Assembly: GCF_005877885.1 (NCBI RefSeq)
Contig: NZ_VCHY01000017.1
Coordinates: 1 to 64,000, forward strand
Direction of reading: 5' to 3'
Origin: Labilibacter sediminis
GTDB lineage: Bacteria > Bacteroidota > Bacteroidia > Bacteroidales > Marinilabiliaceae
DNA: 64,000 nucleotides
Of the stretch, positions 1 to 7,729 are shown in pieces. The first letter of the stretch is position 1, and each line of letters opens with the position of its first letter. A program made the translations under genes and the position numbers. Under the pieces are notes generated by a model. It had not been told where the DNA came from. It made no database searches and saw only the letters and a list, made by a program, of their open reading frames with translations.

Positions 1-222
1 CAAAGAACGTAATAGGCTTAATGAGCCATGTTTATTTAATTTTTAATAACGTCCCTATTTTAATGGGACACTAGTGATTTATGATATAAAATAATTATGA
101 GTTTCAAATATATGGTTATGACAGAACGAACAGGGGGAGTAATTGCTCTTATAGGGTTGTAAATAGTTCATGAGGGTTTTGACTAATCCTATCAAACAAG
201 ATCATTTACCACGCAACTAACT

Positions 223-253
223 AAAAAACCGATGATAAAAGGATTACCATCGG
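223..253 (-). terminator. Rho-independent terminator of the SGNH esterase gene
   Basis: Read on the minus strand, CCGATG and CATCGG pair around a 13-nt loop and are followed by a run of six T. It lies 28 bases past the stop codon at 281, so it fits as the end of the esterase transcript and possibly of the whole PUL transcript. The bases upstream (1-222) show only two small hairpins (15-27 and 51-69) and no gene. Confidence 0.75.
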
Positions 254-280
254 CCAATTTTTCTAAAAAGTTAATATGTA

Positions 281-2128
281 TTATCGAACTATAAACTTAC
301 CAGTTTTTTTATTTATTCGTAACACATAAACCCCGGAAAGCAATCCCTCAACACTAATGGTTCCGTCAGATATACCTTCACTTACGATCTCATCATTCAT
401 GCTAAAAATTTCATACTTCCCAATTTCAACCATGGTTATAGACTTGGATCCTTTATTATAAATTATTTTGAGCTCTGCATTAATTATCTTTTCTTTCAAT
501 AATGTGGTAGGCTCATCAGCTAATATTTCAGATACGATTCCATCAGCGAGCGTTTGGGCTCCATGTTCATTTAAATGTACTGCATCATTTAAACCAGTAT
601 CATCTGTATAATCCCAAGCATCAATAACCTTAAGATTTGTGTACTGAGATTGAAGATCAGTTAATATATCTTGTTGAAGGATTCTTAGTTCGGCCACAGT
701 ATTATCATCAATGGCTTCTGTACGTGTGTAGGACTGTAAAAGTGCATAAACCTTTGTATTAGGATAATTCAGCAATAGCTGATTCATCAATGTTTGAAAT
801 TCTATCATTTGTTCTGATAGAGCAATAGCATCCTTTAAGTTATTGTAGCCCCATAAAATAGTTAATACATCCGGGCCATTAGGAAGACCTGCTAAATTGG
901 TAATAACCTCTTTGTTGATTCTGGAACCTGAAATACCTAAGTTGTATACATGATAATCGAGCTGTTTACCCACTAAAAATGGATACGTGAGGTGCGATGC
1001 ATTGTCTTGACCTACTCCATGTGTTATTGAATTACCGACAGCCACATAAGTAGGTCTGGTATCAACAGGAAGTGCCGATAAAGTTGATGCTTCATCTATA
1101 TCCATACCTAAAAACTTTAAGCCGTGCAAACTAGGGAAATAGACTTCATATTCCGAAAGCGTAGCTTGATCATTGGTGATCACAAAATCTGGATCGCTTA
1201 TATTATCTAAATAAAGCTCACCATCTTTAAAGACTGTAAAACGTATACCAAGATCCAGAGAATGCACTAATGTTTCAAAATGCATATACATAAAAGTGCT
1301 GTTGGTCTTAAACACAAGGGATATTCCCGATTGAGTACGTGAACCTTTTGCCTGATGGGGTCCATAGAATTGATCTAACGGTTCATATACATCAGATGCA
1401 ACATAGCCTTGTGTAAAACGATAAAGTTCGGCGTAGGTATTAGTAACGTTTTTGTACAATACTCCATCATACCTTATATTCGCATTATCAGGTGTAATTT
1501 GAGTGGCCGGACAAAATGAGTTAGAAACAATACCTGTATTACCTCCGGCACAAATTCCACAGTCATCAACAGCTGCAGTACCATCAGCATCTCCATTACA
1601 ATCAATAGTTGCTGCCCCAAATGTGACTTCATCGATATAATATGTACCTACATCTACAAAACCTATTTTTATTCTTAGATCTGTTGATGCAACAGTAGGT
1701 GTGAAAACCACTGAATATTCAGTCCAGTCTGTTGTTGCCTCTATAGTTTGCATGAGATCCGTACCTGACGAGTAATCAAGCGTTACTTTAACATCACCGG
1801 CAGCAGGTCCCTTTAACCAAAAGTTTACTTTATAGTCTGCACCCACAACTACCGTTTGTGGACAATTTACACTACTCACCATTCTCATTTGCCAAGGTGC
1901 AGTTTGAGTAACTTCTGCCTTCATCGAACCTTCACCTATATATGGCTCCGTTGTTTCATGAGAAAACGAACCATAATCTACTCCTCCCGATCCGGGCATT
2001 TTAACCCATTGGTTATAGATTGATGTAACATCAAACGAACCATCACCTCCTTCAGAAAGGCATTGGCCATTTGAATTAATTCCAAAGAGGACAATAATTA
2101 ACCCTGTAAAAAACAAATTCCTTTTCAT
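281..2128 (-). CDS. Secreted SGNH/GDSL-family carbohydrate esterase with N-terminal CBM-like domain and T9SS tail
   Basis: The 615-residue protein starts with a signal peptide (residues 1-22). A beta-sandwich CBM4/9-like module follows (about 31-172), then a short Asp/Cys-rich linker (177-205). The C-terminal catalytic part is an SGNH hydrolase: block I is VAVGNSITHG with nucleophile Ser367, and the block V pair is Asp515/His518 in NDAVHLNEHG. The last ~75 residues, with GLLSGVYVLRINK followed by a basic end, look like a type A type IX secretion sorting domain, so the enzyme is probably exported and anchored at the cell surface. Family members remove acetyl or other acyl groups from polysaccharides. 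It is on the same strand as the PUL but is now separated from it by the IS element at 2280-5973. The exact ester substrate is not known. Confidence 0.85.
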   Translation of the reverse strand: MKRNLFFTGLIIVLFGINSNGQCLSEGGDGSFDVTSIYNQWVKMPGSGGVDYGSFSHETTEPYIGEGSMKAEVTQTAPWQMRMVSSVNCPQTVVVGADYKVNFWLKGPAAGDVKVTLDYSSGTDLMQTIEATTDWTEYSVVFTPTVASTDLRIKIGFVDVGTYYIDEVTFGAATIDCNGDADGTAAVDDCGICAGGNTGIVSNSFCPATQITPDNANIRYDGVLYKNVTNTYAELYRFTQGYVASDVYEPLDQFYGPHQAKGSRTQSGISLVFKTNSTFMYMHFETLVHSLDLGIRFTVFKDGELYLDNISDPDFVITNDQATLSEYEVYFPSLHGLKFLGMDIDEASTLSALPVDTRPTYVAVGNSITHGVGQDNASHLTYPFLVGKQLDYHVYNLGISGSRINKEVITNLAGLPNGPDVLTILWGYNNLKDAIALSEQMIEFQTLMNQLLLNYPNTKVYALLQSYTRTEAIDDNTVAELRILQQDILTDLQSQYTNLKVIDAWDYTDDTGLNDAVHLNEHGAQTLADGIVSEILADEPTTLLKEKIINAELKIIYNKGSKSITMVEIGKYEIFSMNDEIVSEGISDGTISVEGLLSGVYVLRINKKTGKFIVR

Positions 2129-2279
2129 GTGCTATCTGATTTTATTAGATATTGAGAATAAACTCGTAAGAGCTATCAAAACGTCGTAAAAATAAGCCTA
2201 CATCAGAGAAGCAAGGGTGCATAAATCATTCCTATTGGATAGTAAATCATTCTAGAATATATGATTTTATGGCATAAAC

Positions 2280-2314
2280 GAGGCTGTCTCATAACAAGAA
2301 GACAGCCTCTTTTT
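2280..2314 (+). terminator. Inward-facing terminator hairpin at left IS end
   Basis: A perfect 10-bp stem (GAGGCTGTCT, 2280-2289, with AGACAGCCTC, 2300-2309) encloses a 10-nt loop and is followed by TTTTT. The outer arm is the terminal inverted repeat of the IS. It would stop transcription entering the element from outside. Confidence 0.7.
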
Positions 2315-2448
2315 CTTATGTGTCAAGTTTCTTTTGATTTTTCACCTTTAACAGGTTACAAATCAAATTATGTTCACATTGAGCTTGTAATGTTTGAATA
2401 TGAGCTTTTCGAGACTGTTTTTTGCTAAAAGGTTCCATAAAGCAGCAA

Positions 2449-3945
2449 TTACGCAACTTTAATTGCATTCATTTTCTTAAGGTTAATCGCCAGAGCCAAC
2501 AAACCTGTTTCAATTTCCACTTTTTCATGACCTCGGAGCAAAAAGCGTTTAAAACCTTTGTTCTGTTTGAGGTTTCCAAATGCGGCCTCGACGTCTACCG
2601 GCCTTTGGCTCCTGTGCTTAAGTCCCTCTTCGGAGGTCAACAGCTCCCGAGCTTTGTTTCTTAATTTGTTGAGCTTGTGGCTAACCTGTATCGTACGGTT
2701 CCCTTTGGCTTTGTGGCAACTTCCTCTTAATGGGCAACCCTTGCAGTTGTGTGCTTGGTAAACATGGACTTTCTTTTCGTATCCGGCATCGCTTTTTTCC
2801 GTTCTGATGTATTGTAACTTCATGGGCTGACCCATCGGGCAATAATATACGTCTGTGTTTGCGTCATAATAAAGGTTGTTGGGATGAAATTCGGAGTAGG
2901 CTTCGTTTCCTTTCTTCTGTTCCTTGTGGAAGTAGTTGTATTTAACAAAGGGGGTAAGCCCCTTTGTTTCAAGGAAATCGTAGTTCTCCTCGGAACCATA
3001 TCCCGAGTCGGCGCAAACATTGTTTACTTTGTCCGGGTACATCTCGAGGATTTGCTCAAGGTGCGGGATAAAGGTCTTGGTATCGGTAGGGTTGTGGTGG
3101 TTGGAGTAATTTATGACGAATTGATTCTGGGTGCTGAATTGCAGGTTGTAGCCGGGCTTGAGCTGACCGTTTTTCATATAGTCGTCTTTCATGCGCATAA
3201 AGGTGGCATCCTCGTCTGTCTTGGAATAACTGTTTCTTTCGCCCAGTTTTTCAAGCTTTTCCTCGTTCTTCCTCAGGTTACCGGGGTAGTTATTCTTTGC
3301 GTAATTTAGTTGTTGACGTTTCTTTTTATCTATTTGCTTGTCCTTTAAAGCCCCGTTGATCGTCGAGATGGTTTGCTCTACTTTTTCCGGGTCGATATCG
3401 GTCAGGTCGGGTTTGCTCACGTTGGCCATATCTTCTTTGGCAACCAGCTCTGTATAGTGCCAGAGTTCGTTGAGCCTCTCCTTCATCCGGGCAATGTTCT
3501 TTTGGATGGCCTTGCCCCAAACGAACGAGAACTTGTTGGCGTTGGCTTCTATTTTTGTACCGTCGACATAGATAGTCTGTAGGTCAATGTGTCCCGATTC
3601 TACCAGTAGCAATTCTACTTGGCTGAACACTTCTTTCAGCACCCCTTCGAGCCGGCTGCTCCTAAAACGGGCGATGGTATTATGGTCTGGCTTCTGCATC
3701 CCCGATATCCACATAAAATGCACGTTCTCCGATGCGGCCTGCTCTATCTTTCTTGAAGAATAGAGGTTGCACAGGTAGACGTACACTAACAGTTTCAGCA
3801 TCATCTTGGGATGGTAGGCCTTGGCTCCGGTATTGCTGTACTTTGCAATAATGTTATCAATTTGTATTCCGTCAATCACACAACTGATGGTACGTACAGG
3901 GTGGTCGGGCGGTATGAAATCGGATAGCGAAGGCGGGAAAAGCAT
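2449..3945 (-). CDS. IS1182-family DDE transposase, N-terminus separated by an amber codon
   Basis: The 498-residue frame has the family layout: a conserved start region (LFPPSLSDFIPPDHPVR), the first acidic residue in YVDGTKIEANANK, the second in CADSGYGSEE, a cysteine-rich stretch (CPMG, CKGCPLRGSC), and the final Glu in RPVDVEAAFGNLKQN. The frame continues upstream of this ATG: an ATG at 3988-3990 begins MSKKINFKSYD, then TAG at 3955-3957, then DQT and the ATG at 3943-3945. Related proteins have Gln at the stop position (YxQxQ), so TAG probably arose from CAG by one transition. The protein is therefore inactive, or is made from the internal ATG without its first 15 residues. Confidence 0.85.
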   Translation of the reverse strand: MLFPPSLSDFIPPDHPVRTISCVIDGIQIDNIIAKYSNTGAKAYHPKMMLKLLVYVYLCNLYSSRKIEQAASENVHFMWISGMQKPDHNTIARFRSSRLEGVLKEVFSQVELLLVESGHIDLQTIYVDGTKIEANANKFSFVWGKAIQKNIARMKERLNELWHYTELVAKEDMANVSKPDLTDIDPEKVEQTISTINGALKDKQIDKKKRQQLNYAKNNYPGNLRKNEEKLEKLGERNSYSKTDEDATFMRMKDDYMKNGQLKPGYNLQFSTQNQFVINYSNHHNPTDTKTFIPHLEQILEMYPDKVNNVCADSGYGSEENYDFLETKGLTPFVKYNYFHKEQKKGNEAYSEFHPNNLYYDANTDVYYCPMGQPMKLQYIRTEKSDAGYEKKVHVYQAHNCKGCPLRGSCHKAKGNRTIQVSHKLNKLRNKARELLTSEEGLKHRSQRPVDVEAAFGNLKQNKGFKRFLLRGHEKVEIETGLLALAINLKKMNAIKVA

Positions 3946-4069
3946 CGTCTGGTCCTAATCGTATGACTTAAAGTTGATTTTCTTGCTCATCCCCTAATAT
4001 AACATATCATATGTATATTTAAAAGCATATGGACAATCGAGTAGGTAGGGGAATTACTTCCCCGCCCTC

Positions 4070-5536
4070 TCACACCACCGTGCGTACTCTCGTACACGGC
4101 GGTTTCAAGTTAACTCTGAACTGATGATAGATAATCGACATATTATATACTCCTAGTCTAATAAACCATTCTAAGTTCATGGCTTGATGGGCTTGCGGAC
4201 AACCCGACTTGCGCCACCAACCTTTCCCTGACAATGCCAGAATCCAACTCTGCCACGATGGGACGCCTTGACTTTTCAAGAAGCGTTTCATAGCTATAGT
4301 CTTCTTACACTGCTTCAAACGGTAACACCGTAATTTCCTGCGAATCCAAGCATCAAGGTTGCGTAACAACCGTTTACAACTGGCAAATTTGAAATAGTTC
4401 AGCCATCCGCGCAAAACAGGGGTCAGTTCTGAAACAATTGTTTCCAGACTTCTTCCTCGATTGCGTTTTGTAATCAATCGTACCTTTGATTTTAACCGCT
4501 TAACACTACTATCTGCAATTATTAATGTTCCGTTATTTAAAATGGTATATCCAAGAAATTTGGTCTTACTGCTTTCGCAACAAACGCTCTTTTCTTGGTT
4601 GACTTTTAATTTAAGCTTGGTAGTCAGGTAGGCACTGATGGATTCCTTCACCCTTTCGCTGGCTCTTTGGCTGCGAACAAAAACGCTGAAATCATCGGCA
4701 TACCTGACGAAACAATGTCCACGTTCCTCCAATTCTTTGTCTAGTTCATCCAAGACGATATTGGACAACAAAGGTGACAACGGACTGCCTTGGGGCGTAC
4801 CCTTGAGACGAACCGATGTTACACCCCCGGTCAGTATTCCGCTACGTAAGTAACGGTGGATGAGCCGAAGCAAGGCTTTGTCTCCTATCTTCTTCGACAG
4901 CTGACACATCAAACGATCGTGGTTCACTTCATCGAAAAAGCTTTTCATATCCATATCTACTACGATGTAGCGCCCCTCTGAAACATAACTGCTCGCCTTG
5001 CTCAAGGCCTGTTGTGCGTTGCGTTTGGGGCGGAATCCGTAACTATGGTCTGAAAAATCTTGCTCGTAAAGCGGACTTAAAACCTGCATGATAGCCTGCT
5101 GAATGACCCTGTCCTGAACTGTGGGAATACCTAATTGACGTTCTCCGCCATTGGGTTTGGGAATCGTTACACTTCGTACTGCCGTGGGATAGTAACTTCC
5201 CTGTAGGATGAGTTCTACCAATTCATTACCATGAGTAGCGAACCAGTCAGAAAATTTTCCTACAGGAACATTGTCAACCCCTGCAGCTCCCTTATTTCGC
5301 TTTACCTGCTTAAATGCACGGCTTAAGTTCCCGTGCGAACATACAATGCCGATTAACCCTTCGGCTAAGGCTCGTCCTTGTTTATTCGCTCCTCTTACTT
5401 GACCCTCCAATGACCCTGACGCTCTGTTTACGTCTTCACGTACCACGCATTGGCGAATATCATTCAATGCTTGTTCTATGAACAAGCATTGAATGATATG
5501 ATATAACTTGCTGGTTCTCCATAAAAAAAATTTCAA
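4070..5536 (-). CDS. ltrA: Group II intron reverse transcriptase/maturase
   Basis: The 488-residue protein carries RT blocks: KNKGAAGVDNVPVG near residue 85, IPKPNGGERQLGIPTVQDR, GFRPKRNAQQAL, the polymerase core FVRYADDFSVFV, and the maturase X domain around RGWLNYFKFASCKRLLRNL. No HNH endonuclease follows. It should help the intron RNA splice and copy itself into DNA. The last 14 residues are encoded by the domain V hairpin itself and the stop TGA (4070-4072) lies just after it. The N-terminal ~35 residues run through a perfect 20-bp hairpin (5457-5499), so the true start may lie downstream of the ATG at 5536. Confidence 0.9.
   Translation of the reverse strand: MKFFLWRTSKLYHIIQCLFIEQALNDIRQCVVREDVNRASGSLEGQVRGANKQGRALAEGLIGIVCSHGNLSRAFKQVKRNKGAAGVDNVPVGKFSDWFATHGNELVELILQGSYYPTAVRSVTIPKPNGGERQLGIPTVQDRVIQQAIMQVLSPLYEQDFSDHSYGFRPKRNAQQALSKASSYVSEGRYIVVDMDMKSFFDEVNHDRLMCQLSKKIGDKALLRLIHRYLRSGILTGGVTSVRLKGTPQGSPLSPLLSNIVLDELDKELEERGHCFVRYADDFSVFVRSQRASERVKESISAYLTTKLKLKVNQEKSVCCESSKTKFLGYTILNNGTLIIADSSVKRLKSKVRLITKRNRGRSLETIVSELTPVLRGWLNYFKFASCKRLLRNLDAWIRRKLRCYRLKQCKKTIAMKRFLKSQGVPSWQSWILALSGKGWWRKSGCPQAHQAMNLEWFIRLGVYNMSIIYHQFRVNLKPPCTRVRTVV
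4073..4104 (-). ncRNA. Group II intron domain V
   Basis: The minus strand reads AACCGCCGTGTACGAGAG then TACGCACGGTGGT, a stem with a GAGA-like loop and an internal bulge, matching the catalytic domain V fold. A domain VI hairpin follows at about 4036-4069. Domain V coordinates the catalytic metals for splicing and is the most conserved part of such introns. Confidence 0.75.
5457..5499. repeat. Perfect 20-bp inverted repeat inside the intron
   Basis: ATATCATTCAATGCTTGTTC (5457-5476) is followed after TAT by its exact reverse complement (5480-5499). It lies where the maturase frame begins. It could be the intron's domain IV hairpin that binds the maturase and hides the start site, or a recent local inverted duplication. 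Confidence 0.85.
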
Positions 5537-5942
5537 CCGACTGCTCCTTACGTTAACTGATTCAGGCCTTCGTCCTAAAAAAAAACTACTATGCCCTCTG
5601 CTGACTTCTCAACCTCAATGGCTGTTTGTCTCCAAACAGTTTGTCGCTGTAGCAAATGAAGTCGAGACCTCTCGGGATAGGACAATAAACTTTCCTTGCG
5701 TATTGCCTGATTTACTGCGTGAGCTTACGGTTGAATTTGGGGCGTTCCCAATCTATGGCTCGGTTGCCCTGCCCATGTCAGCCTTGTATCAGATTTCTGT
5801 TCGTCAATACTTCAAGTTTGTTAATGGCTTCCTTCAGGTTCATGGTCACCCATGACACCCTTGCCAATCACTAATGTTTCCTATCAACTCGGCACATACA
5901 GGAACTTACACCCTGCTAGCTTATTACCATGCCCGACATACC

Positions 5943-5973
5943 AAAAAAAGGCCATCTCATTTGAGACAGCCTC
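5943..5973 (-). terminator. Inward-facing terminator-like hairpin at right IS end, intron target
   Basis: On the minus strand GGCTGTCTC pairs with GAGATGGCC (two G-U pairs) around AAAT and is followed by seven T. The first bases are the terminal inverted repeat. The intron begins directly after this T-run. Confidence 0.65.
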
Positions 5974-6243
5974 ATAGGGTTAGTAAATGGTTCATCCCTG
6001 TTATTTTTACAATGCCTTATGAAATAATAAAATAACAAGTACTGTACCTCAATATTCTTCCATGTTTAAATCAAAAAACTATAAAATAATTCAAGCCTCA
6101 AATTATATTTGATGACAGATTTGCGGACTAAAATTTTCTATTTCAAAACCCTAATATTTGAAGGGCTCTTAAAATGAAAAATAATGAAGACACAGCTAAT
6201 TGAATAGACCCATTTTTATCGGTTTTCAATTATAAAATATAAT

Positions 6244-6478
6244 GACTCTGTCACAATTAAGGGTTGAACTTCTCCAAAGCTCTTGATAATATCGTTTTGA
6301 AACCACGGGTTTCGCACGTGGTTATTGAAGTTAAATCCCTTCATGATTGTTATAACGCAATGGAACCACAAGGTGGTTCAACAATAATAGCCACGGGTGA
6401 AAACCCGTGGAATGGGCATCATGCAAACCCAACCCTGAAATGGGTTGAACTTTTTACACCTCTAAATGTGACAGAGCC
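6244..6478. mobile_element. 235-bp MITE-like element with 12-bp TIRs and 8-bp target duplication
   Basis: The left end GACTCTGTCACA (6244-6255) and right end TGTGACAGAGCC (6467-6478) are inverted copies with one mismatch. The element is flanked by a perfect direct repeat AATATAAT (6236-6243 and 6479-6486). Eight-base duplications and GGCTCT-type ends fit the ISL3 family (established knowledge), but there is no transposase. Inside are REP-like palindromes, including CCACGGGT-GAAA-ACCCGTGG, and the motif GGGTTGAACTT near both edges. The rest of 5974-6512 holds no gene that I can support. Confidence 0.75.
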
Positions 6479-6512
6479 AATATAATTGATGAAAGCCGCT
6501 TCAGATAAATAT

Positions 6513-7625
6513 CTATTTATAGCTTTTTAATAAATTTCTTATTTCGAAATAAGCACGTTTTGGTTCATACGCATCATTAAAGAGGCAACCATCCCAGTCT
6601 TTGTTTTGGGTATCGTCAGCACGTATGTGCCAAAAATTTATACCAACTGTTCCGTTACTTCTATTATCGAGTACCGCCTTTGTAGTTTCTTTAAATGTGG
6701 CAGCTTGTTCTTCAAATTTGTACTCATCGCCGTCTTTTAACCACACATTAAATTCGGTAATGTGAAACTCAAGATCATTGCTATGGCACCACCTTACAAT
6801 TTCTCCCAAACGCTCAATGTTACCCGGTATTTTCTCCCAGCCTAAATCTATGTGTGCCTGCCATCCAAGTCCATCAACACGAAGTTTGTTTTCCCGTAAA
6901 TAGGCTACTAAAGCTTTCATTTTATCCCAGCTTGCTTCTTCTAAAGCTCCATGCTGGTTTATAATTTGTTTAATATCGGGAGCATACTCGTTCGCTATTG
7001 TAAAAGCTTGTTTAATGTACAAAGGTGGCCTTAAAGCATGCGTTTCGTCAAAGCCAATTTTAGGCCATGGATTTTCCCATTTATCTGTTCCTTCCTTAGG
7101 GCCAAACCAATCACCAGTTGTTTTATCAATGGTTTCGTTAACTACGTCGAGCCAAAGAATATTTGAGATCCCGTTATATTTTGAACAAAGGGCAAACATA
7201 TACTCTTCTAGTATTGTTTGCAGTTCTTGGGCAGTCCGGCTGTCTTCTTTTACCCATTTTGAGCATTGCGGACTAATGGGAGCATGCATTCGAATGACCT
7301 GCTTATGATTTTCACACATTTGAACCCAATCGTCGGATTGTTCAAACCTATACTTTCCGGGTTCCGGATGAATATACGATTGTTTAAAGTCGTTAGCTGG
7401 TGTTACATAGCTAAATTCACGATTAAGAATATCAAACGATTTAGTTCCGAATAAACGATGGTGACAAGCAGCTCCAATAAAAACATTTCCTTCAGGAAAA
7501 ACTTCGTTAACTATCTCGCGTATTGTTTGTTCCGGCTCTACTGGTCCTGGCACTATATCTTTTTCTGTTTCTGCTGTATTACAACAGATTAGCGAACTTA
7601 ACATTACAAAGCATAGGTATCTCAT
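6513..7625 (-). CDS. GH10 endo-beta-1,4-xylanase, lipoprotein
   Basis: The 370-residue protein begins with a short hydrophobic segment ending in a lipobox-like LICC, so it is probably membrane-anchored. The TIM-barrel carries both GH10 signatures: acid/base Glu164 in LWLDVVNETID and nucleophile Glu291 in FHITEFNVW. The family cleaves beta-1,4-xylan with retention of configuration. The length is that of a bare catalytic domain without binding modules. It follows the sulfatase at 7730 by about 100 bases that contain two overlapping palindromes (7647-7678), so it may have its own control signal. It is the clearest pointer to xylose in the PUL substrate. Confidence 0.93.
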   Translation of the reverse strand: MRYLCFVMLSSLICCNTAETEKDIVPGPVEPEQTIREIVNEVFPEGNVFIGAACHHRLFGTKSFDILNREFSYVTPANDFKQSYIHPEPGKYRFEQSDDWVQMCENHKQVIRMHAPISPQCSKWVKEDSRTAQELQTILEEYMFALCSKYNGISNILWLDVVNETIDKTTGDWFGPKEGTDKWENPWPKIGFDETHALRPPLYIKQAFTIANEYAPDIKQIINQHGALEEASWDKMKALVAYLRENKLRVDGLGWQAHIDLGWEKIPGNIERLGEIVRWCHSNDLEFHITEFNVWLKDGDEYKFEEQAATFKETTKAVLDNRSNGTVGINFWHIRADDTQNKDWDGCLFNDAYEPKRAYFEIRNLLKSYK

Positions 7626-7646
7626 TTTATTCGTTTAATTTTATTC

Positions 7647-7678
7647 AATACTTAGTTTAAGTATTCTATATAGAATAC
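7647..7678. promoter_or_regulatory. Two overlapping palindromes upstream of the GH10 gene
   Basis: AATACTTA-GTT-TAAGTATT (7647-7665) overlaps the perfect 18-base palindrome GTATTCTATATAGAATAC (7661-7678). They sit 22-53 bases upstream of the GH10 start codon. They could be a regulator-binding site or an mRNA hairpin; no regulator is identified. Confidence 0.3.
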
Positions 7679-7729
7679 AGTCGGTAACCATAATTATTAA
7701 ACGGCTATTTTCACCAGTTAAAATAAAAT

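Larger units (their letters stand above)
4036..5940 (-). mobile_element. Group II intron with maturase/reverse transcriptase
   Basis: On the minus strand the 3' part shows a domain V-like hairpin (4073-4104) and a domain VI-like hairpin with GGGGAA/TTCCCC arms and the end CTACTCGAT at 4036. The reverse transcriptase frame occupies 4070-5536, and about 400 bases upstream (5537-5940) are non-coding and rich in short pairings, as expected for domains I-IV. The 5' end is not certain; the most likely point is within 5937-5943. The ORF has no endonuclease domain, and the insertion follows a hairpin plus T-run, the target habit of class C introns. The class was not resolved. Confidence 0.8.
2280..5973 (-). 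mobile_element. IS1182-family insertion sequence carrying a nested group II intron
   Basis: The element is bounded by a 12-bp inverted repeat, GAGGCTGTCTCA, at 2280-2291 and, reversed, at 5962-5973. It contains an IS1182-type transposase (2449-3945) and, upstream of it, a complete-looking group II intron (about 4036-5940) on the same strand. Each end forms a hairpin followed by a T-run pointing into the element. No clear target-site duplication was found. Without the intron the IS would be about 1.8 kb, normal for this family. It interrupts the PUL between the GH10 and SGNH esterase genes. Confidence 0.8.

Noticed and set aside
5508-5855. 115-residue plus-strand ORF opposite the intron 5' region
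   Set aside because: It is on the antisense of the intron's structured RNA domains and has no known motif.
2268-5985. Target-site duplication of the IS1182 element
   Set aside because: Flanks at 2279 and 5974 (ataaac and atagggt) show no convincing direct repeat.
6264-6485. 73-residue plus-strand ORF
   Set aside because: It lies almost wholly inside the MITE and reads through its palindromes and the right terminal repeat; no signal or domain is seen.
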